A DNA stretch of 38,086 nt from Bacteroidota bacterium (GCA_024640885.1 JAHEEC010000034.1:1-38086); one strand, 5' to 3'; positions 8,578-17,381 are shown, counted from the first letter of the stretch. Notes: a model not told the origin generated them from the letters alone. Program-made: numbers and translations.

Positions 8578-9783
8578 TTACGAACCACTCATAATGAAGA
8601 GTGGCTGAAACTCGAAGCTTTTAAAATGCGGCCGCAAGCGATCCGTGTTGTAATGTTTCTTTACGTCCACCAACTTCTTGGAGCTGGTTACCACATCCAG
8701 CGGTGCATTGTCATACCTTCCATTCCTTAATACCACAAGCCTCCCGTGAATTCCTTTTAGAATGAGGTCCAGAGCCAGGTTCCCATAGGCCATGGGAACA
8801 ATGGAATCAATGGCATCCGGATCTCCACCCCGTACCAGGTAACCCAGGTGCTGGTTGATGATGCTGATAGGGATCCCATGGTTAAATTTGGCTGATTCTT
8901 TCTTGATCTGATCTGATACGGCAGTTCCGATCCCCCCGAGTTTGGCATGGCCGTAGGCATCCTTTTCACCATTCTTGTACATCATCTCCTGCATGCCCTT
9001 GAATGTGGCACCTTCTGATACCAGCACCACCGAATAATTGCTCGGGTTCTGTGCGCGGTCCTCCACCAGTAATTCAGTCAGATGAGAGATATCAAACGGA
9101 TATTCGGGAATGACGCACCTGTTGGCTGCACCTGCCATGGTGGGAATCATCGCGGTAAAACCAGCGTACCTTCCAAAAACTTCCAGCACAAGGATCCTCT
9201 CATGGGAACCGGCCGAGGTCCGGAGGGTATTGGTCATGTTGATGGTCCTCGTGACACAGGTACTGAATCCTATGCAGTAGTCTGTTCCGGGCACATCATT
9301 ATCCATGGTCTTTGGAATGGCGATGACCTTGAATCCTTCCTGGTAGAGCCTCACTCCATAGCTTAATGTATCATCGCCCCCAATGGGTATCAGGTAATCA
9401 ATTCCCAGGAAAGCCAGGTTCTCCAGTACTTCCGGGGTGAGATCATTGATCTCTTTTTTGTATTTGTCTTTGAGGTGGAGGGGTACGTTTTCTTTCTTTA
9501 CCTTGCTAGGATTCACACGGGAGGTATGAAGAAATGTTCCGCCTGTCCGCCCCGCTTTGTTCACGATCTGCTCAGTGAGGGTCACATAATGCTCGCTGTT
9601 ATCAGCATTTCTGTCACGTACGATATCTGTGATGCCAGACCAGCCTTTTCTCAGTCCGATTACCTGGTAACCCTCCCTCAATGCACGAATGGTTACGGCA
9701 CGAATGGCCGGGTTTAGCCCCGGAACATCTCCACCCCCGGTCAGTATTCCAATCGTTCCTTTTTTCTTGATCCCCTGTGCCAT
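8578..9783 (-). CDS. pfkA: 6-phosphofructokinase, pyrophosphate-type active site
   Basis: 401 residues with the full phosphofructokinase fold: the phosphate-donor loop GILTGGGDVPGLN near the start, GGDDT at 135-139 and PKTMDND at 157-163, then a substrate segment (EVFGRYAGF). In ATP-dependent enzymes of the E. coli type the fourth residue of GGDGS is Gly and the PGTIDND loop also has Gly. Here they are Asp138 and Lys158, the pair established as diagnostic of pyrophosphate-dependent phosphofructokinases. The predicted reaction is reversible phosphorylation of fructose 6-phosphate using PPi. A second paralogue lies immediately upstream on the same strand. The annotation as PPi-type is inference from these two residues. 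Confidence 0.92.
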   Translation of the reverse strand: MAQGIKKKGTIGILTGGGDVPGLNPAIRAVTIRALREGYQVIGLRKGWSGITDIVRDRNADNSEHYVTLTEQIVNKAGRTGGTFLHTSRVNPSKVKKENVPLHLKDKYKKEINDLTPEVLENLAFLGIDYLIPIGGDDTLSYGVRLYQEGFKVIAIPKTMDNDVPGTDYCIGFSTCVTRTINMTNTLRTSAGSHERILVLEVFGRYAGFTAMIPTMAGAANRCVIPEYPFDISHLTELLVEDRAQNPSNYSVVLVSEGATFKGMQEMMYKNGEKDAYGHAKLGGIGTAVSDQIKKESAKFNHGIPISIINQHLGYLVRGGDPDAIDSIVPMAYGNLALDLILKGIHGRLVVLRNGRYDNAPLDVVTSSKKLVDVKKHYNTDRLRPHFKSFEFQPLFIMSGS

Positions 9784-9844
9784 GATTTTTTCTTTAAAAA
9801 TAAGCCAATATTTTTAACTAATCAATGGCACTCCCAGGATTGTA

Positions 9845-11068
9845 CTAATCCCAGTTAAGGATCTTCAGGAAATCATACTCTTCAGGATTCTTCACATATT
9901 TCTTTGCAGCCCTGTAATCCTCCTTGGTGATGAAGTGAAGATTGTTTCTGAGGATAACCTGCACCTGTTCTGAATCTATATTGACCAGCCTGGGCTTAAC
10001 TTTTCCATTTTCGTCCTCCACATCCTTCAGGTAAAGCGGGGAGATATTGCCGGCACGATCGATGGTGGTCATGCATCCGGTTTCTCCGCGCGAATAAAGG
10101 CTGAAGACTCCTAATCCCAGCCGTGTCGCGTAAGAAAGGTCATATGCGATTGGCCTGCAACAGCGCAACTCATAACCGATCTCCTCAGGGCGGCTTTTTA
10201 CGTTGATCCGGAGGTTCTTTAGATGCTGCTGGGTAAGCATATTGAAAATATGCGATTTGCTCACATTTCCAAGCTCAGGATGGCCATGATCGTCATATGT
10301 GAAATTGATCCCGGTGTCAATAATCTCCTCATCGCTCATGAAATGAAACACCCCCTCGCTGATCATGGCCGCCCCGTAATCGATCCCAAGGATCCTGCGT
10401 TTCACCATGGAGGAGATGACCATGCGGGTAATTTTATCAAAGGTGATCTTGGTCTTGTTGAACATCTCAGGAATGATGATCATGGGATAGTGGCATGCCG
10501 TTCCGATTCCAAAGGCCAGGTGCCCGGCCTCACGACCCATGGCACTCACCACAAACCAGTTCCCGCTGGTCCGGGCATCTTCATAAATGGTGGTTGAAAT
10601 CCTCACTCCCTCCTCCTTGGCAGAGTGGTAACCGAAGGTGGGGGTTCCTTCCGGAAGAGGAAGGTCATTGTCGATGGTCTTTGGCACATGGATGTTTTTC
10701 ACATCCATTTTTTGTTTGGCCAGGAACTTGGCCAGCCTGTTGGCTGTGGAGGCAGTGTCGTCACCACCGATGGTAACCAGCAATTTTACATTGTTTTTCT
10801 TGAAGAAATCAATTTTGAATTCTTCATCTTTGGGCTTATACCTGCTCATCTTCAATGCAGATCCACCCCGGCTGTAAATCTGGTCCGCATAATCAAAATC
10901 GAGGAACTCAAATGCAGGTTCTTCTGAAAAGAGGCTCCTGTATCCACCATTTATGCCCAGCACATTGAACCCATTATTGATAAATATTTTGGTAACTGAA
11001 CTAATTACAGTATTTATTCCGGGTGCAGGTCCGCCTGCACAGAGAATTGCTACAGCTTCTTTCATCAT
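9845..11068 (-). CDS. Second 6-phosphofructokinase paralogue, pyrophosphate-type active site
   Basis: 407 residues. It shares the fold with its downstream neighbour but is highly diverged. The donor loop is CAGGPAPGIN, the catalytic GGDDT is at 101-105, and PKTIDND is at 129-135. Asp104 and Lys130 again match the pyrophosphate-dependent signature. The sequence between the motifs (TFGYHSAKEEGVRI; VVSAMGREAGHLA) differs from the first enzyme, so this is a different subfamily and not a recent duplication. Start: MM at 11068/11065. The 61-base gap between the two genes suggests co-transcription. Both could act in glycolysis/gluconeogenesis; one could instead prefer another sugar phosphate such as sedoheptulose 7-phosphate. 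Confidence 0.9.
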   Translation of the reverse strand: MMKEAVAILCAGGPAPGINTVISSVTKIFINNGFNVLGINGGYRSLFSEEPAFEFLDFDYADQIYSRGGSALKMSRYKPKDEEFKIDFFKKNNVKLLVTIGGDDTASTANRLAKFLAKQKMDVKNIHVPKTIDNDLPLPEGTPTFGYHSAKEEGVRISTTIYEDARTSGNWFVVSAMGREAGHLAFGIGTACHYPMIIIPEMFNKTKITFDKITRMVISSMVKRRILGIDYGAAMISEGVFHFMSDEEIIDTGINFTYDDHGHPELGNVSKSHIFNMLTQQHLKNLRINVKSRPEEIGYELRCCRPIAYDLSYATRLGLGVFSLYSRGETGCMTTIDRAGNISPLYLKDVEDENGKVKPRLVNIDSEQVQVILRNNLHFITKEDYRAAKKYVKNPEEYDFLKILNWD

Positions 11069-11212
11069 GATAATTTTATATGAATTGGATATGATACCAT
11101 TGGAATTGTAAGAATGACTGGCGAAATTACATAAAATTGAAAAATATCCATTTTAAAAATGGTCTAAATTAGTCTGCATTTATTGTTAATTTTGTTTCAG
11201 TTTCCAGATGGA

Positions 11213-11536
11213 ATGATTGAAAATAAAAGCCTTCGCAATCAGCTAAATAACCTTTTACCGGTCAGGTGGATAAGATGGCTCTTCATCCTCCTGCTTACTA
11301 TTCCCATAAAAATCTACCAGTGGATCATCTCGCCTGCATTACCCAGGACCTGCAGATACTATCCCTCCTGCTCCGAATATGCCATTGAATCCCTCAGGAT
11401 CCATGGCCCTGTAAAGGGATTGCTGATGGGAACAAGAAGGATCCTGAGTTGTCATCCCTGGGGTGGTCACGGACATGATCCGGTCCCTCCAAGAGGAACT
11501 CCATTGTATAAAATATTCAGGCCCGGAAAGGAATGA
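11213..11536 (+). CDS. yidD: Membrane protein insertion efficiency factor YidD
   Basis: 107 residues from the ATG at 11213. The frame extends to a TTG at 11183, but a TAATTTTG promoter -7 element at 11187-11194 would then lie inside the gene, so the ATG is preferred. A hydrophobic/amphipathic N-terminus precedes the YidD core, with RTCRYYPSCSEYAIESLRIHG and the following GGHGHDPVP. YidD is a small inner-membrane-associated protein that assists YidC-mediated insertion. Here it heads a plus-strand run instead of sitting in the usual rpmH-rnpA-yidC cluster. Its last codon overlaps the start of the metal-binding protein gene (ATGA). Confidence 0.93.
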   Translation: MIENKSLRNQLNNLLPVRWIRWLFILLLTIPIKIYQWIISPALPRTCRYYPSCSEYAIESLRIHGPVKGLLMGTRRILSCHPWGGHGHDPVPPRGTPLYKIFRPGKE

Positions 11537-12405
11537 GACATTTTACCACTTATATGGCGCTCTTCTTGTTTCTGTGCTCCTGTCAATCAGACGGTGTCAA
11601 AAATGACAGGCTGGTCATCAGTGTGAGCATCCTGCCACAACAATATTTCATAGAGCGGATTGCCGGTGACCTGGTGGAGGTGAATGTCATGATCCCCAGG
11701 GGAGCGAGCCCTGCCACTTATGAACCCACTGTCTCACAATTGACCTCACTGGATCAATCTGCGGTCTATATGAAGATGGGGTACCTGGGATTCGAATTAA
11801 GCTGGATGGAAAAAATAGAAGCGGTTAATCCTGATATGAAAATCGTAGACCTCTCCCGGGGAATTGAAACAATCGTGGAGGTGGAAGAGGAGGGTGAACA
11901 CCAGGATGACCATTCACACGTGGGCATCGATCCGCACATCTGGATGTCCGCTCTGAATGCACGGACCATCGCCAGGAATGTGTACAACGAACTGGTCAGG
12001 CAATTGCCGGATGATCAGAAGATCCTGGATGCCCGGCTCGCCGAATTTGAGTCGGAGCTGGATTCGCTCCATGCCACCATATCGAATTTGCTGGCCGGTT
12101 ACTCCGGCCGCAGTTTTATGATCTACCATCCCGCCCTGTCCTATTTTGCCCGTGACTATAACCTTATACAGCATCCCCTGGAAGCCGGGGGGAAATCCCC
12201 CTCACCCTCCCATATGAAAGAAATGACCGACCTGGGCATAAGGTATAATATCTCCACCATATTTATACAGATGCAATTTGACCAGAGAAACGCACGGGTG
12301 CTGGCCAATGAGATTGGTGCAAAGATCGTTCAGATCGATCCCCTTGATCCGGACTGGTATAACCAGATGCTATTTATTGCAAAACAGTTAAGTTCCTCCC
12401 TCTGA
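11533..12405 (+). CDS. Zinc/manganese ABC transporter substrate-binding lipoprotein (ZnuA/TroA family)
   Basis: 290 residues. The lipobox is LCSC with lipidated C17. The two-lobed cluster A-I binding protein is recognisable: VSILPQQYFIERI, GASPATYEPT, a short acidic/His loop (EEEGEHQDDHSH, ~118-129), GIDPHIWMS with H135, and MIYHPALSYFARDY with H199. Canonical ZnuA/TroA has His in the PHxYEP position near residue 61, while this protein has Ala-Thr, so one classical metal ligand is absent. H129 or other loop residues may compensate. The overlap with yidD and with the ATPase gene (TGATG) shows tight coupling. Zn versus Mn cannot be decided from sequence. Confidence 0.92.
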   Translation: MRHFTTYMALFLFLCSCQSDGVKNDRLVISVSILPQQYFIERIAGDLVEVNVMIPRGASPATYEPTVSQLTSLDQSAVYMKMGYLGFELSWMEKIEAVNPDMKIVDLSRGIETIVEVEEEGEHQDDHSHVGIDPHIWMSALNARTIARNVYNELVRQLPDDQKILDARLAEFESELDSLHATISNLLAGYSGRSFMIYHPALSYFARDYNLIQHPLEAGGKSPSPSHMKEMTDLGIRYNISTIFIQMQFDQRNARVLANEIGAKIVQIDPLDPDWYNQMLFIAKQLSSSL

Positions 12406-13148
12406 TGGAAAAACCCCTCATACAGATCAAGGAGATCCATGCTGCCTATCAGAAACAGGCGGCCCTGACCAATGTATCCCTCACCATCCGGGAGCTTGAT
12501 TTCATTGGAATCATCGGTCCCAACGGAGGAGGCAAAACCACACTTGTGAAGATCATTCTCGGCCTGTTGAAACCATCAATGGGCAGGATTGATTATGCCA
12601 TCGACAGGTCCGCCATTGGATATCTTCCACAGGGGACCCAGGTGGACGGGTCATTTCCGATCACCGTTAGAGAAGTGGTTGCATCCGGCCTTGAGGAGGG
12701 TTTGAGGAAGCAAAGGCGGGACCACTCCGGGGAAGCCCGTAGAATAAATACCGCGTTGGAACAGGTAGGATTGAACCATCTCCAGTCCAGGTCCATCGGT
12801 CAGCTATCCGGTGGAGAATTTCAACGAACCATGCTGGCCAGGGCAATTATTTCATCTCCCAGGTTGCTGGTTTTGGACGAACCAGACACCCATGTGGATA
12901 ACCGCTTTGAAATGGAGCTATACGGATTGCTCAGGGAGCTGAACAAGCAAATGGCAATCCTGCTTGTTTCCCACGATATCGGGACCATCTCACCCTATAT
13001 TAAAACCATTGCATGTGTGAACAGGGATCTTCACTACCATTCATCCAACGAGATCAGCGAAGAACAACTTAAAGTATATAACTGCCCCATTGAAATCATC
13101 ACCCATGGTACTGTGCCACACAGGGTGATGAGGCAACACAATCACTGA
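12405..13148 (+). CDS. Metal ABC transporter ATP-binding protein (ZnuC-like)
   Basis: 247 residues, a single nucleotide-binding domain. Walker A is GPNGGGKTT (~residues 38-46), the signature motif is LSGGEFQR, Walker B is LLVLDEPD, and the switch His follows in LLVSHDI. Alignment with the neighbours identifies it as the ATPase of the zinc/manganese importer. Its start codon shares a base with the stop of the binding-protein gene. The C-terminal ~40 residues (after VNRDLHYH) carry several His residues, also seen in other metal-transport ATPases. Confidence 0.93.
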   Translation: MEKPLIQIKEIHAAYQKQAALTNVSLTIRELDFIGIIGPNGGGKTTLVKIILGLLKPSMGRIDYAIDRSAIGYLPQGTQVDGSFPITVREVVASGLEEGLRKQRRDHSGEARRINTALEQVGLNHLQSRSIGQLSGGEFQRTMLARAIISSPRLLVLDEPDTHVDNRFEMELYGLLRELNKQMAILLVSHDIGTISPYIKTIACVNRDLHYHSSNEISEEQLKVYNCPIEIITHGTVPHRVMRQHNH

Positions 13149-13151
13149 GCC

Positions 13152-13973
13152 ATGGATCTTCCGGGACTTCTAAAATACACGTTTATTCAGCATGCGTTCC
13201 TTGCTGCCATCCTGATGTCGGTCACCTGCGGGATCATCGGGACATACATTGTCTCCAGACGGATGGTATTTATCAGTGGCGGAATTACCCATGCCTCCTT
13301 CGGGGGTGTGGGGATCGGCTATTTCTTTGGATTTCCACCCCTGGCCGGCGCGGCCATATTCGCAATACTCGCAGCCCTCGCCACGGAGAACCTTACCCGC
13401 AGAAAAGTGTTGCGAAATGACTCGATCATTGCCATCATGTGGTCCCTGGGAATGGCCCTGGGGATCATATTTATATACCTTACCCCGGGGTATGCCCCCG
13501 ACCTGATGAGCTTCCTTTTCGGCAGCATTATCACCGTGACCAGAACCGATCTCTGGCTGATGTTTGCACTTGCCGTAACAGTCTCAGGATTCTTTGCGAT
13601 GCTCCTTAAACCTATTTTATATGTCTCCTTTGATGAGCAGTTTGCCCGGACCAGGGGGATCCCCGTGATGCTTCTCAATTACCTGCTGATTGTCCTTGTG
13701 GCACTGACCATAGTATTGAGCATCCGTATCGCAGGGATTATTCTGGTGCTTTCCATTCTTACGATCCCACAGAATATTGCCAATTTGTTTTCCAACCGGT
13801 TCAGCCATATCATGATCGGTTCCATCATCCTGGGATTTTTCGCCTCTCTGCTGGGTCTCGTGCTCTCTTACTACCTGGATATCCCATCGGGTGCAACCAT
13901 TATATTCACACTTGTGGTTATGTATTTGGCTGCAAGAGTGATTAAAGTTGTTACTTTTGGAAAAAATCAGTAA
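13152..13973 (+). CDS. Metal ABC transporter permease (ZnuB-like)
   Basis: 273 residues with about eight hydrophobic segments, an ABC-3 family permease. Recognisable elements are the N-terminal FIQHAFLAAILMSVTCGIIG, then FISGGITHASFGGVGIGYF and, near the C-terminus, ILVLSILTIPQNIANLF and YYLDIPSGATI. It forms the membrane channel for the adjacent ATPase and binding protein. Only 3 bases separate it from the ATPase gene, and dapD follows after 10 bases. Confidence 0.93.
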   Translation: MDLPGLLKYTFIQHAFLAAILMSVTCGIIGTYIVSRRMVFISGGITHASFGGVGIGYFFGFPPLAGAAIFAILAALATENLTRRKVLRNDSIIAIMWSLGMALGIIFIYLTPGYAPDLMSFLFGSIITVTRTDLWLMFALAVTVSGFFAMLLKPILYVSFDEQFARTRGIPVMLLNYLLIVLVALTIVLSIRIAGIILVLSILTIPQNIANLFSNRFSHIMIGSIILGFFASLLGLVLSYYLDIPSGATIIFTLVVMYLAARVIKVVTFGKNQ

Positions 13974-13983
13974 CCAATCAAAG

Positions 13984-14796
13984 ATGAACCTGAAAGAGAC
14001 CATTGAGGAGGCCTGGAATGACCGGGAACTACTTCATAAAAAAAATGTGCAGGAAGCCATTTTTGAAGTGATCGATATGCTGGACACAGGCAAGCTTCGC
14101 GTGGCAGAGAAGACCGGTGAGGGATGGACGGTAAACGACTGGATCAAGAAAGCGGTCATCCTCTATTTTCCCATCAGTAAAATGGAGTCCATTTCACTGC
14201 CCCCCTTTGAGTTTCATGATAAGATCCCCCTGAAAAGCGGGTATAAGGAGAAAGGAATCAGGGTGGTCCCCCATGCCATCGCAAGGTACGGGGCCTACAT
14301 TTCAAAAGGGGTAATCATGATGCCATCCTATGTAAATATCGGTGCTTACGTGGATGAGGGTACCATGGTGGATACCTGGGCCACTGTGGGATCATGCGCG
14401 CAGATTGGAAAAAACGTACACCTGAGCGGCGGGGTGGGGATCGGCGGCGTACTTGAGCCCGTGCAGGCTGCACCGGTTATTATTGAGGACAACTGTTTCA
14501 TCGGATCCCGCAGCATCGTGGTGGAGGGTGTCAGGGTTGAATCGGAAGCGGTACTCGGAGCAAATGTGGTCATCACAAAATCCACCCGGATCATTGATGT
14601 GACAGGGCCCCAGCCCGTTGAAATGAAAGGAGTGGTACCCTCACGTTCGGTTTTGATACCGGGATCCTTTACCAAGTCATTCCCTGCAGGGGATTACCAG
14701 GTTGCATGCGCCCTGATCATAGGTCGAAGAAAACCTTCTACGGATCTTAAAACATCCCTTAATGATGCCCTCAGAGAATATAATGTGGCAGTGTAA
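13984..14796 (+). CDS. dapD: 2,3,4,5-tetrahydropyridine-2,6-dicarboxylate N-succinyltransferase
   Basis: 270 residues. The frame is open 36 bases further upstream inside the permease gene, but the ATG at 13984 gives the normal DapD N-terminus (MNLKETIEEAWNDRELL). An N-terminal helical part is followed by a left-handed beta-helix of hexapeptide repeats (~105-230; VVPHAIARYGAYISKG, IGAYVDEGTMVDTWATVG, IGGVLEP). The enzyme adds a succinyl group to tetrahydrodipicolinate in the lysine/meso-diaminopimelate pathway in the cytoplasm. Presence of DapD means this organism has the succinylase branch, whereas many Bacteroidota use DapL. The stop overlaps the next start (TAATG). Confidence 0.95.
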   Translation: MNLKETIEEAWNDRELLHKKNVQEAIFEVIDMLDTGKLRVAEKTGEGWTVNDWIKKAVILYFPISKMESISLPPFEFHDKIPLKSGYKEKGIRVVPHAIARYGAYISKGVIMMPSYVNIGAYVDEGTMVDTWATVGSCAQIGKNVHLSGGVGIGGVLEPVQAAPVIIEDNCFIGSRSIVVEGVRVESEAVLGANVVITKSTRIIDVTGPQPVEMKGVVPSRSVLIPGSFTKSFPAGDYQVACALIIGRRKPSTDLKTSLNDALREYNVAV

Positions 14797-15920
14797 TGAG
14801 AATCGGATTTGATGCCAAACGGGCCTTTAATAATTACAGCGGGCTGGGGAACTACAGCAGGTTTGTAATTTCCAATATCTGCAGGTTCCATCCTGAAAAT
14901 GAGTGCCTGCTCTATACCCCTTCCATTGCGGATGTGGATCTATTTCATGAGCCCGAAGGAGCCATTATTAAACTGCCTAAAACCTGGATTGGAAAATACT
15001 CCAGCTCATACTGGAGAAGCATCCGGCTCACATACTGGCTGGGAAGTGACGGGGTGGACATTTATCATGGCCTCAGCAATGAGTTACCCTATGGCATTCA
15101 CCGGACTTCCGTTAAATCGGTCATCACCATTCATGACCTGATTTTTCTCCAACTTCCTGAGCTTTATAAATCATTCGACAGGTATGTGTACCGGAGGAAG
15201 GTTCAATACGGTACCAAAATTGCAAACAGGATCATTGCGGTGAGCGAGCAGACCAAGCAGGATATCATCCGTTTTCTGGGTGTGGAGGAATCATTGATCC
15301 GGGTGGTCTACCAGGGCTGCAACAGGCAGTTTTACAACCGGGTCAGTGAAGAGTCTTTGCAATACACCAGGCATCAGTTTGATCTGCCTTCAGAATACCT
15401 GTTGTATGTAGGTACCATCGAGGAGCGAAAGAACCTCCTCAAAATTGTCGAGGCCCTTCACAGGGGGAAGCTTGATTATCCCCTGGTGGTGGTGGGGAGA
15501 AAGACTTCCTACTTTAACCAGGTAATAAACTATATTCGGAAGCACCACATGAACAATGTGTACTTTCTTGACCAGGTACAGGCTTCTGACCTCCCGGCCA
15601 TTTACCAGGGTTCACGAGGATTTATATACCCCTCCTCCTATGAAGGATTTGGGATCCCCATCCTGGAGGCCCTCAACTCGGCTGTTCCCGTGATCACCTC
15701 CAGGGGAGGGTGCCTGGAGGAGACTGCAGGCAAAGGAGGATTGCTTATCAATCCCCAGGATTCGGATGAAATGGTCCATGCCATCAAACTGGTGCTGGAA
15801 GATTCCGCCCTGAGGGACCGCCTCATCAGGGAGGGTGGTGCCCATGCCCTGAAATTCAGGGAAGAACAGACCATCCCTTCACTTTATAACGTATATCTTG
15901 AATGCCTGAATGATGGTTGA
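14796..15920 (+). CDS. Glycosyltransferase family 4 protein
   Basis: 374 residues, a GT-B glycosyltransferase of the GT4/group 1 family. The N-terminal half starts MRIGFDAKRAFNNYSGLGNYSR, the glycine-rich acceptor-domain signature. The C-terminal half has LLYVGTIEERKNLLKIVEA and the nucleotide-sugar site SSYEGFGIPILEALNSAVPV, which contains the EX7E pattern. It transfers a sugar from a nucleotide donor; acceptor and product are not evident. Its position among housekeeping genes, away from a polysaccharide cluster, suggests a standalone glycosylation role. Its 3' end overlaps the start of the Sua5-type gene. Confidence 0.9.
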   Translation: MRIGFDAKRAFNNYSGLGNYSRFVISNICRFHPENECLLYTPSIADVDLFHEPEGAIIKLPKTWIGKYSSSYWRSIRLTYWLGSDGVDIYHGLSNELPYGIHRTSVKSVITIHDLIFLQLPELYKSFDRYVYRRKVQYGTKIANRIIAVSEQTKQDIIRFLGVEESLIRVVYQGCNRQFYNRVSEESLQYTRHQFDLPSEYLLYVGTIEERKNLLKIVEALHRGKLDYPLVVVGRKTSYFNQVINYIRKHHMNNVYFLDQVQASDLPAIYQGSRGFIYPSSYEGFGIPILEALNSAVPVITSRGGCLEETAGKGGLLINPQDSDEMVHAIKLVLEDSALRDRLIREGGAHALKFREEQTIPSLYNVYLECLNDG

Positions 15921-16476
15921 GGAAGTTCGGAAAGCGGGTTCCCATATCCTTTCGGGTGGGACCATCCTCTATCCCACCGATACCATCTGGGGCCTGGGTT
16001 GCGATGCCACCAACCAGGATGCCGTTGAAAGGATCTATGGAATCAAGCAACGCCTTGACCATAAGAGCATGCTGGTTCTAATGGACTCCCCCTTAATGTT
16101 AGACAAATACCTAGAGTGGGTGCCGGAACCAGCCCTCGAGATCATTAGATCTGCCGTTAAACCCACCACCGTCATCTATCCGGGTGCTAAGAAATTTGCC
16201 CCCAATCTGGTGGCCGGTGACGGCACCATCGGGATCCGGATCACATCGGATCCATTCTGTCAACAATTGATCAAACTCACAGGCAGGCCCATTGTTTCCA
16301 CGTCGGCAAATATCTCTGGCCAGCGTTCTCCGGCAAATTTCAGTGAAATTGAGGCTATTATAAAGGAGCAGGTGGACCATGTAGTGAATTGGAGGAGGCA
16401 GGAAACCAACCTCCCCCCGCCATCCACCATCATCAAGGTAGATCGACAAGGCAGGATCACCGTGTTGAGGCCCTAG
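15910..16476 (+). CDS. L-threonylcarbamoyladenylate synthase (Sua5/YciO/YrdC family)
   Basis: 188 residues, a single YrdC domain without the C-terminal Sua5 extension. Motifs: GGTILYPTDTIWGLGCDATN, IYGIKQRLDHKSMLVLMDS, PTTVIYPG, IGIRITSDPF and PIVSTSANISGQ. The enzyme condenses threonine, bicarbonate and ATP into threonylcarbamoyl-AMP for tRNA t6A37 modification. Two adjacent ATG codons (15910 and 15913) are possible starts, both inside the 3' end of the glycosyltransferase gene. It closes the plus-strand run that began with yidD. Confidence 0.93.
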   Translation: MMVEEVRKAGSHILSGGTILYPTDTIWGLGCDATNQDAVERIYGIKQRLDHKSMLVLMDSPLMLDKYLEWVPEPALEIIRSAVKPTTVIYPGAKKFAPNLVAGDGTIGIRITSDPFCQQLIKLTGRPIVSTSANISGQRSPANFSEIEAIIKEQVDHVVNWRRQETNLPPPSTIIKVDRQGRITVLRP

Positions 16477-16580
16477 CCCGATCGGTTACATCAAAATCAT
16501 AAATCTGTTCGAAGAAATTTTTGCAGTGACACCAGGTAAATCTGAAGTGAAGATTTTCATAGCCGCATGACCTTTTTTGA

Positions 16581-16612
16581 AAAAAAACAGGCCGCCCGGT
16601 TTACCAGGCGGC
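16581..16612 (-). terminator. Rho-independent terminator for the minus-strand DUF2807 gene
   Basis: Arms GCCGCC(C)GGT and ACC(A)GGCGGC at 16591-16612 form a GC-rich stem with one mismatch. On the minus strand the stem is followed by CTG and a run of eight T (16581-16588). This is the textbook layout for a factor-independent terminator reading leftward from the gene that ends at 16683. Confidence 0.8.
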
Positions 16613-16620
16613 CCGCAGGT

Positions 16621-16637
16621 GGTTGCATGATGCAACC
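16621..16637. repeat. Perfect palindrome GGTTGCAT-G-ATGCAACC
   Basis: Eight-base perfect arms around one central base, 8 bases from the terminator stem. With flanking CCCCT/AGGGG arms (about 16649-16671) it could fold as part of the 3' untranslated RNA of the DUF2807 gene or be a protein-binding palindrome. Function unknown. Confidence 0.5.
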
Positions 16638-16682
16638 GCTCCTGTAAACCCCCTGCTCCTAGAACAAGGGGCGCTCCGTATC

Positions 16683-17381
16683 TTATAACTTGATTGTTTT
16701 CCCTGAACCTGATGAAGAGCTGTTCACCGTCGGATCCCCACGATAATAGACCTTTCCGCTTCCGGACATTTTTGCATCCAGCTCACTGGTGACCAAAATT
16801 CTCACACTGCCAGATCCGCTGAGAGAGACCGAACACTCGGATACTTCAAACCCTTCTGCCCTCACATCCCCGGAACCGCTGATGGAGATATCAGTTTCGT
16901 CGGCAGTACCCTTTTCCAATTCGATGTTGCCGGAACCTGATATTTTCATTCCCACTTCGTCCGAGTCTAACTGGCTAAAATTAATTCCGCCGCTTCCTGA
17001 GATGCCCAGGTCAAGCTCATCAGTGGCAACTGGTTTTTTCCCAACGAATTGGGCCGAGCCAGAGATCTTAACCGCATCAAGTGCTTTGGATGTGATAAAT
17101 AAGGTGAGCTTTGACCTGTTCAATCTCATATTGTCATACCTGACCTTTAGAAAACCGTCCTGTACACTTGTAATGAGGTCGTTCACATCCCTGTCAGAGC
17201 CTTCGATCCTGATTTCATGGGTATTCCCCTGGGTATAGAAAACATCAGCACTGATGCTGATCCCTATTCCTGAAAATGGATCCAGTTCACGTACCTCATC
17301 TGCAGGTCTGTTTGGCAGGATAAAGCTGCTTCCAATTAAGATGATCATCAGGAAGGCAGCAGGAAAAAGTACTCTTTTCAT
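16683..17381 (-). CDS. Exported DUF2807 / head GIN domain protein
   Basis: 232 residues. N-terminal signal or membrane segment (~1-23), then a DUF2807 domain made of a right-handed beta-helix, seen as recurrent ISGSG turns (KISGSAQ, GISGSGG, KISGSGN, SISGSGD, SLSGSGS, KMSGSGK) at about 18-20-residue spacing. The family is abundant in Bacteroidota and is described as putative auto-transporter adhesin head domains; real function is not established. It ends in SSSGSGKTIKL. A strong terminator follows. It lies 58 bases after rimM and may be partly co-transcribed with it. Confidence 0.9.
   Translation of the reverse strand: MKRVLFPAAFLMIILIGSSFILPNRPADEVRELDPFSGIGISISADVFYTQGNTHEIRIEGSDRDVNDLITSVQDGFLKVRYDNMRLNRSKLTLFITSKALDAVKISGSAQFVGKKPVATDELDLGISGSGGINFSQLDSDEVGMKISGSGNIELEKGTADETDISISGSGDVRAEGFEVSECSVSLSGSGSVRILVTSELDAKMSGSGKVYYRGDPTVNSSSSGSGKTIKL

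Noticed and set aside
11183-11212. TTG start giving a longer YidD
   Set aside because: A TAnnTTTG element overlaps this stretch and the residues are not part of the family; ATG 11213 is better.
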